Of a stretch of DNA of 64,000 bases, positions 1 to 14,100 are shown one piece after another. The notes under the pieces are model-generated. The model did no database searches. It saw only the letters and a program-made list of their open reading frames with translations, and had not been told where the DNA came from. The DNA is from Alitta virens (taxonomy: Eukaryota > Annelida > Polychaeta > Phyllodocida > Nereididae). The DNA lies in the NCBI GenBank assembly GCA_932294295.1, contig OW028573.1, positions 59,001,829-59,065,828 of the forward strand. Reading direction: 5' to 3'. Every line of letters starts with the position of its first letter. Within the stretch, counting starts at the first letter, position 1. The translations under genes and the position numbers were made by a program.

Positions 1-1975
1 ATGGAATTTGTGACAGCTTTCTTAATGATTTAATTGCTGTACTCGCTTTTACCTCAATGATTGCTCTAATTTTGTCATAAACACTTCTGCAGTTCTTTGT
101 GAAACTTTAGAGTTTTGAAGTTGTGAATATGAGGGCATTGCTCCTTACTCCGCACTCCTGAAGCACTCACAAGAATAGAAAGTCATATAGGTCGCGGTTC
201 ACGAGTACACCTACGGAAATTCCAGGATATCTTTAGATCTTGCACTCGCATAAGGAAGGCATAAATATCAGGGAAATATTGGAGAAGTTTCGAACTTGTC
301 ATCCTGTGAACAGCATCTAGAAGTCATCGGTGCTGTCTAGCTTCGCATATGTCTGTGATTTCATATGCATCAGATTTGTATGGAAAAGAGGGGATGGGTG
401 GACAGATAGGGAAGAGCACTAGGAGTTGGGGGGCAGATAGTGTGTATATGTACTACGCAGGAGCGGGCTTCATTTAGCTGAGCCAGGGCATCAGGAATTA
501 TTCTGGCAAAGTTCAGGCCATCTGTCACCAGAATGTGAATAAAATGTAAACGGGAAGCTTATGTTTGCCAAGTGGAGAGGACAAGGAGGATCTGGTGAGT
601 GCCATGAATAAACATGGTGAAAGCAGGGGACCTAGCCATACTCCATGCCATGTGGACACTGCCATGCATGTCCCAGCAAACCCCCATCCAAATGACTTGG
701 CCATATATACATGTGCAGTGAGAACTCAAGCAGAACTCAACCTGCTTCCAATGCTAGGGCCATCCTTAGGTCAGGGCAGGGAGCGCCACTTTGGCTGTAG
801 GGGGCTTTGTTTGCATGTGACAGCATTGTAACCCCAATCCCCGTGGCTTGCACTTGTTCTTTATCTGCCCTCTCCTGGATATTGCATAGACTACCAGGCT
901 AATCCCAGGTCACGTGCCCTTGCTCCCATCTATTGCTAGACCTCCGAACCGACAGGACCCTTGGCCCTAGGCCACCTTTATGCGCAGCCACTTTTGCCCC
1001 CTGCAATAATTCCTATACCCCTGTGTTTCATATCAGTAAATGATATAGTTCTGCCACTTATATCTGCTTCTATAAACAGGCTTGTAATGAGGAGCAACCC
1101 CCACGGCAAACCTCTGCTCTTTAGTAATCCACATTATTTGTTGGCCAGGCAGGATGGATTGCAGGGCCTAATGACATTTCCATATCAATAGTTGCACGAG
1201 CTGATTCCAGCAAAACTGGCCCTCCGGGGCTGCGTCTTGTGATAAGTACTTGAGAGCAAGCTAAATGCGTATTGTAATCATGTCGCCTATTGGATTAGAA
1301 TGAAGAACTCTCTAGCCAAATTGTCTAGCAGAAAAAGCCCACATTGTGTAAATATGGCAGCCATGTGAGAGGGCCTCCGCTTTTTATTCCCCAAATTGAT
1401 TCTCATTTCAAGGCAAGCAAATGCTTATCTAGCACCAAGGCAGGTCCTGGCCGCCAGTCTGATAGAGTTTTGTTTAATTCATTTATGATGCATTAAATTC
1501 CCCTGTCTGAGGATTACATTTAAATGGAATCAACATGTAATGGATTCGATGCACAAATGACCTCTGATTAGGAGATCGTTTGCGCTTTGACTTTCAAAAA
1601 TACTGTCTGGGCTGGCAGGCAATCAGTAAAACTAGTTTAATTGGTAGAAAAAGGATCAACTCACAGTTTGGAACATAAATTGGTGTCTTTATTCACAAGT
1701 ATGGTGGAACTAGCTCATTAAAAGTGCTAGAATATTCAATGAAATCAAAATTTGTATAATGAAAACATGGCTTCTTATTTCGCATAGCTCATACTATACA
1801 GAAGTAATGAGTCATTGGTCAGTCATACAAGCTCAAAACGAATATATTGTAATAGATCATGAAGAAAATAACTACAATTTTCGATACATTTGACACCTCA
1901 GTTGTATATATCAACAATATTGTGGACTACATCATTTCTTACACTACATGACCGTCGTCCTTGATTTGTTTGCAG
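1..1975 (+). other. Intron or 5' flank of WDR64-like gene
   Basis: No coding exon was recognised on either strand. The short open frames at 565-831 and 961-1191 lack ATG starts or recognisable content. 1300-1630 is non-repetitive, with several homeodomain-type AATTA/TTAAT cores, and looks like regulatory DNA, but that is only an impression. Confidence 0.6.
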
Positions 1976-2130
1976 TATGCTGAACTCTATGACAAGATCG
2001 ACGTCACTAAAGAAGGGCTGATTGATTGGGACAAATTCGCCTCTCATATGCTGCTTGATTTCTACGAGAAAGATGACAGGGTCAAATCAACCCAGGTGCC
2101 CCAGTGGAAGAATCTCAAACATTTGCCAAG
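1976..2130 (+). CDS. WDR64: WDR64-like exon a: degenerate EF-hand
   Basis: The acceptor is tttgcag before 1976 and the donor is gtgagc at 2131. The exon starts in phase 0 and leaves two bases of a split codon. It encodes a stretch starting YAELYDKID, with an EF-hand loop (DVTKEGLIDWDK) followed by HMLLDFYEKDDR and a tryptophan-containing linker. In the loop the position-12 acidic residue is a lysine and position 3 is threonine, so calcium binding is doubtful. A phase-0 acceptor and the missing start codon show that coding exons precede it; I could not find them in 1-1975. Confidence 0.9.
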
Positions 2131-5100
2131 GTGAGCCTTTCATTGCAACATCCAATTTAGTCCCAGTGGCACACTAGTACCATTCAAACTGCCTTGAAAG
2201 GCTCCAAAGCAGGCCACGTTTAATCAAGTAGTCCCACATTGCAAACAGTGTTTCACTTCAGGGTGACCTTGTAATCAGGTAATAGTAAATACACAAGTGA
2301 TAGATTGCTGTTTGTCCATCCACTAAGCATTTTGATCAAGTACAACTACGGTTAGAAAGTGCAGTTAATGTACTTCACTACCATAAAAAAAAAGATCACC
2401 CCACTTATTCACTATTGTACCGTTTTAAAGCTCATACAGTGTACATATATGGCCCATTTTGGTGGATTAGGTTTCCTATTGCTGGTTGAGCGATTTAAAA
2501 GCAATCGAGAACCTTTATACACAACGCCAAACAATATTTTTACGTGTTCATATGATGGCTAACTCGTGGCAGACAAACATGCAATGACTGAAACGTAGAT
2601 GTACATGTACATTCAAAATTTGTATTCATAGTTGACTGTTCATGTGTTATTACAGTTATCTTATATGGTCCACTCTATCGTAATCACTAGATGACCTTGT
2701 TCAGCAAACCACAATAATTCTGAATGATATGCAAATACAACGATAGCCATCTGCCCATCTCTACGCGCCTGGAATAGACCTCTATGCGGTGACATATGAA
2801 AGGCACTGAGCTGTGCACTGCCACTAAATTGCTACAGATGCTAATAGCTTGACCACAATGGAATGATTATAACTACAAGGTCGTTGGTATAGCACTTAAC
2901 TTTATTATGGCAGTTCTTCATGTATATTGTGCGCATAAACAAATTGAGCAAATCAAATTAAAGGTGACAGGGAACATTCTATGGTTATAATGATAATACA
3001 GGAATATTAACGGAGACTGTTTATGTACCGCTGACTCATTACTCTCCTATTTGGGACTCTCATGTGATATTGTCTTTTCACATAGATCCCTTTTATGGTC
3101 CTAATTGGTGTCTAGAATTTTTTGAAGTGCTTGAAATGTTAATTAAAAGCAACATCAAAGCAGGAACATAACAGGCATCAGTCATCGTAAATAATTAGAG
3201 AATTACCTTCATGTCAAACATTCTTCATCCCATGTTAAAAATTGGATGAAGTTGCCAAAACTTGCCTTCCTGATTACATTACCTCATCATGGCTCACCAA
3301 ATGAATTTTATTTACTAGAGCAACAGAGGAAATCACCATAAATATTATGATAAGTTGATGTAATTTCATTCCAAATTCATAAAGATTCGTGAAATCTTAA
3401 ACTGGAGGGCTTTCTCAAGGTCTGTGACGAAAGACAAACGCTGCCTTGGGACACAGCCATCTAGGGGCCCTGGCAATTGAATAATAAGTTAGGGAAGAGA
3501 GCAAGAAAGAAAATAAACACTTCAAGAAGAAAAGTCATTGGTTCAGCTACTTCAAAACGAGCGAGTAAGCAATTGTGTAAGAGGTGAAGCAAGAAGTGAG
3601 AGATTTCTCTGAATTGTGGTATATACAGGAGGAGCTCTGGGCCAAATTGCATTATTGCTGTTATGCTGTGTCATTTGGTCCGATGTGGGTCCAGAAGAGA
3701 GATTTGAAGATTAGCGAGAGAAAGGCAACTGTGACGGATGACCGCTCCGAGTATGTAGACGTTTTCTGATTTCTCCGGAGAACGATGCTCCCTCATTTAC
3801 ATAAGAATGCGTTCCTTTACTGACTGCTATATCACAGATGAAGATGGTTATTGATTAACTGTTCTGTGAGCAGAGTAGTGTAAAGATTCTGGCATTTGCT
3901 ATTGATGGGCCGGGCAGTAAAGTCTTGACTAAATTAAGCTAGGCCTCTTGGGAGAGGCAAGTGGGGAAAATAGTGCCAACGGGGAGCGCAACCCTCCCAG
4001 CCACCATCAATTGCTCTTGTTTGTGGCGCAAAAATGCTTAAATAGATTGAAGTGCTGCTCTGAAGGGTCGCCCTGTATTGTTGGTGGATCACTTTGTGTC
4101 TGAGAGGGTCCCTGCTCTAGGGCCAGTGGTCCAAGACAGGCCCACCACTCCTCGGCCACTACTAGGCTGCATCTTCCAGAGATTGGGGGGTTAGTGTCAA
4201 AGGAAACTAAAGTCACACGAAAGATCATGGCCTATAATTAAGTTTAAATTGATCTATCATCCTTGAATTCAAGGATTTAAAGTTTATTGACCTATTGAAA
4301 AGTCTGGTTCAAAGATGCAAATAGGGAGCGATAAAAAGCAAAAGAACCCCCAGAAGCCAACAAAGCAATTGGAATAACTTGAGTGTATCAACTATCAAGA
4401 TGGATGAGTGCTTCAGGACGACCAGTAAACAGAGGCATGTCATTGCAAACCTGACTGCTCCCATCGAAGAAGCCTTTTGCCTCTCTGGGTGCCCTGCATC
4501 ATCAATAGCCCCCGAGCCATCCACTGGAGGCTGGCTTGCAGATCGTCACATCAGCTGTCAGTTTGGGGGACTCACAATGAAACCAGCACAAGATCTCAAT
4601 CTTCGATACTATTGAAGTTAGTGGAAATGAAATTTCACCCACGACTATGCCGGCTAAATGTTGCCATTGATCCGCTGCGAAGACGAAGAGGCCGCGTGTA
4701 GGAAGTGGAGAATGGCTGAGCCAGCCCAATGGGAGTTCGCTTGCTTCCAACTGTCAGAATCATAATGACTTTGCCATCCATCCCATCTTAGCAAATAAAA
4801 ACCACACACGCATTATGGAGGCAGCTGATAAACTCAAATTGATTTTGGTCACCCTGTTTGTGTAAATTTAATTTATGAAATTGCATGTCGACTCGTATGT
4901 AATGCTAAGCTGTCATTCCACAGACACTAGAAGTGACAAGGGGGGCTGGAAGGGCGGTGGGGTGGTTTAACTTGCAAAGTTTTATTTCCTACCCACTTTG
5001 CATTTGTTTTGGCAAAATGTAGAAACGCCACCTAGTGGGGTATCTACTATCACGTGTCCAACACGTGACAAAGGTCAAGGTCAAATGGTCATCTGGTTGC

Positions 5101-8100
5101 ATAGGATATCCCCAGCAGTAAAGCAGGGTATGAAAAATCGTTATGCCATCCGGAAAGTCCTACATACTGATTGGGCAAGTTGAGCCACCATTTACCATGA
5201 GAGATACGACGGGCAAAAGTAGCTTTTGCAACCTTACTCCAAATGGGCCTTATGTGCTGTCCCAGAGGAGGGGATGTCCTGAAGGCCAGTGGTATAGCAT
5301 TTCAATATGTGGCATGGCTGGTCTTCTACTTATAAATATCGTCGTGGCTCGTTATCTTTACGTCTGTCACTGTTATTTCCTTCATTTAACTGTTTCCACC
5401 CTTTTGTTCTTTTAATTGTTGAATATTCAAATACTTTGTTTCAGTCCACACAAAGAAACAATAAACCGCCTGGCATATGTAAAGCTAAGCAACCGATACA
5501 TTGGAGTCAGCAAGGTGAGTAATGAAGAATTTTTTTTGGAAAGTGCATCTTTCTTTTTAGATTTTTTAAAAGCATCTCACAGGAAAATTAGCATTTGATT
5601 TTAGGTTGAATGACTGTTCAGTAGTTGATTTCATTCGTTGAAACTTATCATTATCATCAGTTTTTCTCCTTGAGCAAAGTTTAGAAGTAACAGCATAACT
5701 CATGATTAGTTAGGAGATATAAAGCAATATATGTTAATAATGCAGCTAAATCCATGGGTCCCAGAAGAGCACTTGGTTGCCTAGGAGTCCCGTCTCGTTA
5801 CTAATGGAGATGGCATGTTAGCAATCTGCAGCCCAAGAAATTCCCTCCAAATATCCTAATCTGATATTAATCTGCGCCAGATTGCAGTTTCTTTTACCAT
5901 TGAATAAATATCATTTAGGGACAAGAAAATGTTTCCTAAAACCTAATTATACTGCTCAGAATTTCATTGCATTTGTCCTGAGCGTTGCCTCTTAATTCCA
6001 AGTGCTTTGGCGTGTTCATTGGGATGGTTTCTACTTCTTGGCCACATTAGCCATTCAGAGCCACAAAAGTAGAACTCAGGGATGATATTCTAGCACTGTG
6101 GCACGATGTCTCTCCAGAATACTGCATATACTGTGGCAGAGTGATGAGAGGAAGATTACTTCAGCATTGATCACTTCATTTATGTCACATACTGTCGCCC
6201 AATTAACGTGCACTCCATGTTGACTGATGCAGAAGATGCTGCCTCCTCTGATAATATGCCAGTTGTTCACGTATATGAACGATTTTTTCTTTGTTCTTGT
6301 GAGTGAGAAGTAAACAAATGTGAATCGATCTGATTTATTGTCACGGTAATTGATCTATTGGTTTTGCATGCTAACATGCAATGTAACCGGATGCATGCTG
6401 CTTTGCCTGAATAATTAATTGAAAGAAGGTTTTAATGAGAAAAATGGCTTGTTTTAAGACAAAATCTATCTTAATCTTCTCTCACGGTTTCTTGGGAAGA
6501 TTGTCAGGGAGACTGACAGCTGGAATCGCCTGTAGTAGGAGTGGCGTCATGGTAGACTTAATTGAAATGAAGATAAACCTGTTTGGATTGTCTTTATTAG
6601 AGAGGAAAAAGGGGAGGAAATTTGCTTGGTTGAGAATTAGGACGGCCATTTTGTTGTAACGCGCAATCAGGCCTAAAAGCAGAAATGGGTATTTCACTTG
6701 GGTGGCTTGTTGGGGTGGCCCGTTTGCTGGCTTGTGGGTTGATGCATGGGCTGCAACACAAGCCTTGGCAAACAGAGCATCCAGGGCCAGCTGCCAAGGT
6801 GGGAATTGCACAGACCTGGCTGCATCATCACTTGTTTAAATGAAATTGGGGATTGCTTGATTTCAAGTAGGTTGCTATTTGCACTGCTCCCCACAGATCT
6901 CTGCCTTTTCCAGCATTTCCCGTCTTCCCTCTCATGCTGCTGTTAGATTTTTCATCCATTGCGTTCTGCTTCTTCATGGAAGAAATTTGAAATCCGAATT
7001 TAGCAGCCTCAGCAAAAATGTCCCTTAAGCTGAAACACTGGGCGGAGTCCCCAGGGTGCGGAACAATTAGCTTGACAGATTCGCCAAGTAAAGATGAATG
7101 TATGGGGGAAGAGGGATGCATGACTTTGTTGTTTGAGTTAAAGGGTCGAGGGATGTTTTGATTGAGATTGATCACATGCCAGGGGCTTCTATCAACCACC
7201 CTGGCCCCATTGGTGCATTTAGCCACCCGCTCTGAAGACAACCAACCCCAGGCTTCAAACTTTGCCTTTTTCCTCATCTGTAAATAACTGGTTTGAACTT
7301 GACAGTCCTTATACTGCCTTCAAATTTAGTAAAACATCACAGATGTTTTTATTTATTTGCAGTGTTTATAAATTTATTAGAACTGCTAGGAAATGGCAAA
7401 TACACAGAACTGAATTTTCACCACCGATCAGATGTAAAATGACATAAATAAACAGTAGTTAGTCGCAGGTAGGCGATGTTTGTGACTGCGATATGTCATT
7501 TTTAGGACATGTTTTTGGCAGGTGGGTCATTTGCTCGCCGTTGGTGCCAATGTCAACCTTTGGAAGGCATTTTATGGCATTTCTTGGTTGTGCCCGTCAG
7601 TGTCAGTCAGTGCCAGTCAGTGGCAAACAGGCTGGGTGATTGAGGCGATCTTTGACTGCTGTGCAGAGTTAGATGGCGGTTGACCCGGAGCGACCATGCT
7701 GCTTGGTTGATTCCTGGAAAAGGGCTTGATTTCATCGCTGTGGAAGGCTTAATATCATTGCTGTGGGGGTCAGTTTCATTGCAGCACCCATAGAAGTGAT
7801 GGAAAGCCACTTTGCCTTTTTTTCTGCCCGAATCTGTAGGTTTTTCTTTCTATTTTGTCTGCTGAATCAATGGAATGGCTCTCCTGTGCAGTCCTGGTAG
7901 CCCTATTGTCTCTGTGTGTGCATCTTCATCTTGATAACGTCATGTTGGTATATCTGCCTTGCTTGCTATATCTGTGGCCTGCAATGAATGACCAAGCATC
8001 AGTCAAAGGAGATAGGGACATGAGCGGGACTGCCAGCCATGGTCAAGCATTTCAAATGAGATACATGTGATCAACATGACAGCCCTTCATATTTGGTATT

Positions 8101-11100
8101 CTGCATCAGTGAGCATACCAAGTGCCATTTCTGACAGTACAGGATTACTGGTGTATGGGCTTGTTTATATGATCCCGAACCAGACAATAGCAAAATTGTT
8201 TTGACGTTGGTTTCTTGTTTTGGAAATTTGTCCATTTGATAGTATATTTACGTACTCGAATTGTAAAACGTTTTCTTAGAAAACAATCAATTTCAGTCGA
8301 ATAAAGGCTTGACCTTTTGGTGCAATTTTAGAGCAGCTGTGATAACATCGCTTTAAATAAAAAGGCATGATCTAAACTTTTTCCACAAGCAAGCAACTCC
8401 TATTACAGATGATAGCGGCACAGACTATGCCGCACAATCTGATAAAGTGGTTTGACACAAGACATTGGCCTGGGAGACCAGAGTAGCACAACATAAGGAG
8501 GATGATAAGATCAGTAGAGGATGTAATAGGAGGCAAGGTCTGTCCTTGAGGTATACCACACCACCTTCTGTTTTGGCTGCATAGTCAGATGTGACAAACA
8601 CCCACAATCTTCACACTTGACTTCATGGCAACTTACGTACCATCAGATAGAGATTGCTGATGACTTTCTGATGCAGCTGTGGTCTCCCTGCTGCTGCTGC
8701 TGCTGCAGGGTGCACTGATGCAGGATGCATCCGATGCACTGATGTTATGCACACAAGCTAATGCTTGAGTGGCCGCCTCGTATGCAACACACTCAATACA
8801 AGATGTAGCCAAGATTAGCTGCCTATTCCCTTTACGCCTCTTATCTGTATACAATATCCAGCTATCCAGGCAGAAGCGATCAATTCCAGGCTGTTGTGTA
8901 GAGCGCACTGATGCCATCTCAACATACTGTAATCGTTTAGGTATCGGGCTGCTGCAAGTTTTTTAAAGTCATTATCGTTTAACTGAAGGTTGAAGCAATT
9001 CTAAGAGTAAAGTATATATTAGTGCACTGGAAAGGGGACCATTATTCTGAAGAAGATTTAACATCAAAAGGTTTGAAATCTGCACGAGCTAAATCTCAGC
9101 GTCAGAAAAAGGTCTTCTGGAAAAAGACGTTTTAATTAGGTGAAAAAGTCACATCGTTGCAAAATCTCATCACACTGACAAAGACATATTATGATTTAAT
9201 ACATTCGACGTTGTATCAACTGAGGCAATTTTTTGTATAAATTTACCCAAAAAAATGCCCTAAGGCAGCTATTGGACGAACAGGGCGTTGCTCTTTCCAG
9301 CCTCCGCTTGGGTTGTTGAACTACCGGAGTACTCCATAAAACAGCTGCATTGCAGTTAACCTTTTGTCCTTTACCTTTTATCAAAATGCTATGAACAACT
9401 GCTTCTTTTGTCCCTTACCTTAGATGTACTTGCCTTACGTCAATCTGTGCAATTTTTAATCTGTTTATGACATTTATGTGTGTTAAATAATGCTTTGGAA
9501 ACAGCACTGGGGTCCTACAGTTCTGTTTGTCTTATGAGTTAATTAAGGACGGTAACACTCAGACCTGAAATTGCCTGGATACTAATTAGTGATACCGCTT
9601 AGTCAACTTTTATGACCAGTACATTGATTGATGAGATGATAGAAGTAATACCAAGTCTTGAGATCGAACCTAGGAGCTATCCAACACTTGCTGGAGACAC
9701 TCCAGCAAAGTACCTTTCCTGGGTGGCTGAAGAGGTCTGGTGTTAAGTTTACCAATTCCTAGTGGTATAGCTTTTGGAACAATGGATATTTCAACCAGCA
9801 TTATACACAGAACTAATTAAAGGTATGCTTCATAGACAGATACATATCCAATGTGCACTGGTAGAGATGTAATATTGCAGTCATATTAGAACCTGTGATG
9901 TCTATATGAGAAACAGGAGTGTTCTCATCGACATTGCTGATATTTGATGGTGAAATTTAGCCCTGCAGGATCACACAGGAACATCTGAGGCTGTAGCTTA
10001 CGTCAGAAGCATCCCTGATCCATAGCTTAGTGAGAGAGTGTGTGTCCAAGTGAGAGAGGTCAGAGCTCTTCCTTAGTCTGCCCTCCCTGATATGCAGCCT
10101 TATCACAAATATCAGACTGAATGGCAACAGCTGCTGACCTTGCATAATCAACGCTTCCAATACTCGTTGACTGCAAACTCATGCTCAATTTGGTTGACTG
10201 GCTGCGATAGATGGTTTAGTTAGGTGCAGCGGTTGGTTAGAACCTTATTGGATGTTAGGTTGTTATTTGTGCCGCATATGGTTTCAGAACAATGGTCAAA
10301 ATTTAGAATCTCATGACACACTTGACCATTGAAAAGTACACACACGTTTTGCAAACCACATAACCATCAGGGTGCAGCACTGTGGTGGAGTGTAATAAGT
10401 GGCGACATCTAACGTTAATCTGCTTTCGTTTCCAGGAAGGTTGTGTATCTTTGTGGGACCAACAGATGAAACTGCAAAGAACGCTAAAAATAACAACAGA
10501 CACCTGCAAGCCTAAGGACCTGTGGGTCACTTATTTTGTCCTTCTGCAAAATGTCAACAAAATTGCACTGGCCTTCACGAGCAAAGAAATTGGTAAAATT
10601 TAACACAGGATTTTTTTTTTTTTCTACGGGACTTTGTTAAAGATATTTTATCTTGCATTTTTCAGTCCTGAATAGTGATACTTTTTTTTCCAGCCATTTA
10701 TGACCTTAGCACCAAAATGGATTTCAGCTGCCAATACAAGATACATGGGTTGCATGCTACACCTCTCAGTTTAGACTACTGGTAAGTAGGTCATCATTCT
10801 AGTAAAATAGCTAGGGGACCTGTAATTGATGCTATTGTGGTAAAGGGAAAAATGTAATGCTTTCATTATTATTCATGATGAAATTGGCGCCATGAGAACT
10901 ATAAAGAGGTATATTTAATACAAATGTTAGCTATAATATTTTTTTTAGTTTCTTAGAGATGTAGTCTTTATTGACACGTCTCATTCCCCATATTTATCAA
11001 GAAATCCTAAAGAACCTGATAACACAAACATTTTAAAGGAACTCGTAATAGATGCGTAAGTTTTTTTCTTCGTATTTTTACAATAAGGACAGCTACCACC

Positions 11101-14100
11101 CATGACAATTTACCTCCAATATTTGGGGATTTTTTAGATTTCTGTCAGTTTGTGCTGACATGTCTTATACAAAAATTTATACTAAAAGGTCCATGCATTT
11201 TGGCTGAAATTATAGTTAATTTTGTATTTCCTTTGCTCGTCACTCAGGTATGACCCGGAGAATGTGGACGAAGCCCTCCTGGTTTGGGGAGACACTGGAG
11301 GTCATGTCAATGTGATTCACTTCACTTCCGCTAGTGTCGCCCTGTTCCAACGACCAACGGCCCCTGCCGGACAAAAACATGGTAAATATTATATATCCTA
11401 TATTGTGATGCAAGTAAAGTTGAAAATTTTTATACAACGAGCCATCATAAAATAAGACTATGCATGAGACATATATGGTAGTGAGCTGGGTAATGGGTTT
11501 ATTCAGCATTAGATATAAATCTATAGCTAGCACCTATGATGGTCTTGGGTTTGAAGTCCGGTCTGGGTGTTCTTCAGAGCTACATTTCAGATGGAAGTTT
11601 TGTAATTAGTGTGTATGCTGTGGCAAGTATAGAACCCCATCTAAATGTGTAAACATGGTGGTGTGGACTCCGAAGTTCATCATTACGTCTGCCTCTGGCT
11701 GGTCATATATATAGCTATATATCGAAGTAAATAAACTTCAGACAGTGTAGCATTGACACAATATAATTTCTTACAGAACCCTGTTTGAACGTGAGTTTGA
11801 AGGACTTGGTTAGCCTCAGGTTCAGGAATGCCACGTATTTTTACCACGAAGGACACATTCCAATCAAGAAACAACAAGAAACTGAAAATTCAGGAAAAAC
11901 CAGGAAAAAAATGGGTCTTTCTGACGAATGGGTCAGGCAAGGTAAATTCAGTTTATTGAAGAAAAGAAGATAATATTTTGTTTTATGTCAATTGTTACGA
12001 AAAAAAAATGAAAGGAGAAATAATCATTAAATATAAAGAAGCAAAAGATCACTGAAATTTCATCAAGCAGGTATTGCAGTGCCTGATTTTGATGATTTTG
12101 ACTTTTAATTCCAGTTATTAATTTATGATGAAACTTTTGATGAGTTCAGAAAAGTTTCATGTCGACGTTTAATTCCAGTTATTACTTTATGATGAAACTT
12201 TTGATGAGTTCAGAAAAGTTTCATGTTGACTTTTAATTCCAGTTATTTACTCGCATCATCTGGAGTCGTTCATAAGTTGCGCAACTACATCGAACAATTC
12301 CCTGGTCATTGGAAAATTAGAAAAGAACAATCATACAAAAGAGGTCAAGAACAGGTGAGTTGCTTTTATTGACTATTAATTATCTTGGTAATCCAAGTAG
12401 TTCTTTTAAAAGTTCTCCTCTCAGTTTGAAACCTCATAAAATAATTTTATTAGATGGCTGTATTCCCTTTTTCCTGGCTAATATTGGAATTACTCTGAAC
12501 TCTACACTAAGAGAAAAATAAAAAAGAAGCCATAATTGAAGTGGATAAAACTCACTGATAAATAAAAAAAACCTGAGGGGAAAAAGACAGCGGAATTTGG
12601 TCCGAAGCAGTCGGTGATGGCACGTGCTGCCCGCATAATTATTAAGAGGAATTAACTAGTCAATCTGTTACGTAAAGCAATCATTGCTTATTTCATCATC
12701 ATTAAGAGTTAAGTAAGAAGTAATTGTTCAACGGAATATCTAATTCCATCCACTGTTGTTCTATTGTATATTTATTGATATAGATGTAAGATGAATCTGT
12801 AGATCGCAAATTAAGTAAATAAACAAGTAAATAAATAAGTAAATAAGCGAACAAGTAAGCTAACAAGCTAAAAAGCAAGCAAACAAGTAAGTAAGTTAGT
12901 AAGTAAGTAAGTAAGTAAGTAAAAAAGAAAGAAAAAGTAAGAAAAAAGGAAAAACGTAAGTTACTATTTTGTGAGATGGTTAGAAGTAAGTGTATAGGAT
13001 AAAAATGGCAATTATAGCAAATATTTTATTAATTATTACAGAGTAGGGTTTTACTAATTTATTAATTTCACAACTATATATGCTTGCGTGCTCTCTCTGA
13101 AACACAGGAGGGTGACTCACTAGCGACCCAGGTAGGGTCTAATTAGGGCTATATTCCTGGTCTTTTGTGATCATGTTTTTTTATGGGTTATCTGTATTTA
13201 TATGGGTTATTTATATATGTATATCTGTCACACAACGGACAAATAAACTGACTTGAGTCTTGGACAATCAGTTGAAATCCTACTACAATTATTGGGCAAT
13301 TCATGATAATGATGGTGTAGAAAAATCCGGTGGTGACCAAATTTGCTAAATCTTAATTGGCTTTTCTCAAATTTGCTTTTCTGGAAAAAGGTTTTGTAGT
13401 CGAGTTACCATGTTAATTAGTTGTTCCATCAGTCTTTCAAATAAATGGAAATCCCTCCCCCCATTTTGTTCATTGTTGACTAGTTGATCCTAGACAACCA
13501 TTAGCAAACAACGGTGCTAAAAATAGTTGTTAAAATATTAACGGAAGTAACGTTTCAATTAACCAGAATACAACAGACGACAAAATTATAATTTATGGAT
13601 TTATTATCACGTTTTACATCATGTCTATGTTGTTACATGTCGACATTCACTGGAATTATTTATGGCCATGTATTACATGTTCTAAGGCCTGTATAACGGC
13701 CATGAACAAGCAGCATATTAATATCACATTTGTTTCTGTTATAATCAAATTAAATTAAATTACAAATAATACGTTTTCTTGAGTATCATCCCCAATTGGA
13801 AACATAAGGACACATTTTGCCAAAAAAGCAAAAGTGATTCACTATACATCTGTCTCGCTTTAACAATACATCTGCATGAATAAGAATTAAGTTATAAAAG
13901 CCACAGAAGGAACATTTTTATCAAAATAATACGTTTTCTTGAGTATCATCACCAATTGGAAACATAAGGACACATTTTGCCAAAAAAGCAAAAGTGATTC
14001 ACTATACATCTGTCTCGCTTTAACAATACATCTGCATGAATAAGAATTAAGTTATAAAAGCCACAGAAGGAACATTTTTATCAAAATAATACGTTTTCTT

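Noticed and set aside
6828..7277. 149-codon minus-strand open frame
   Set aside because: No recognisable domain or splice pattern, and similar frames overlap it on the other strand.
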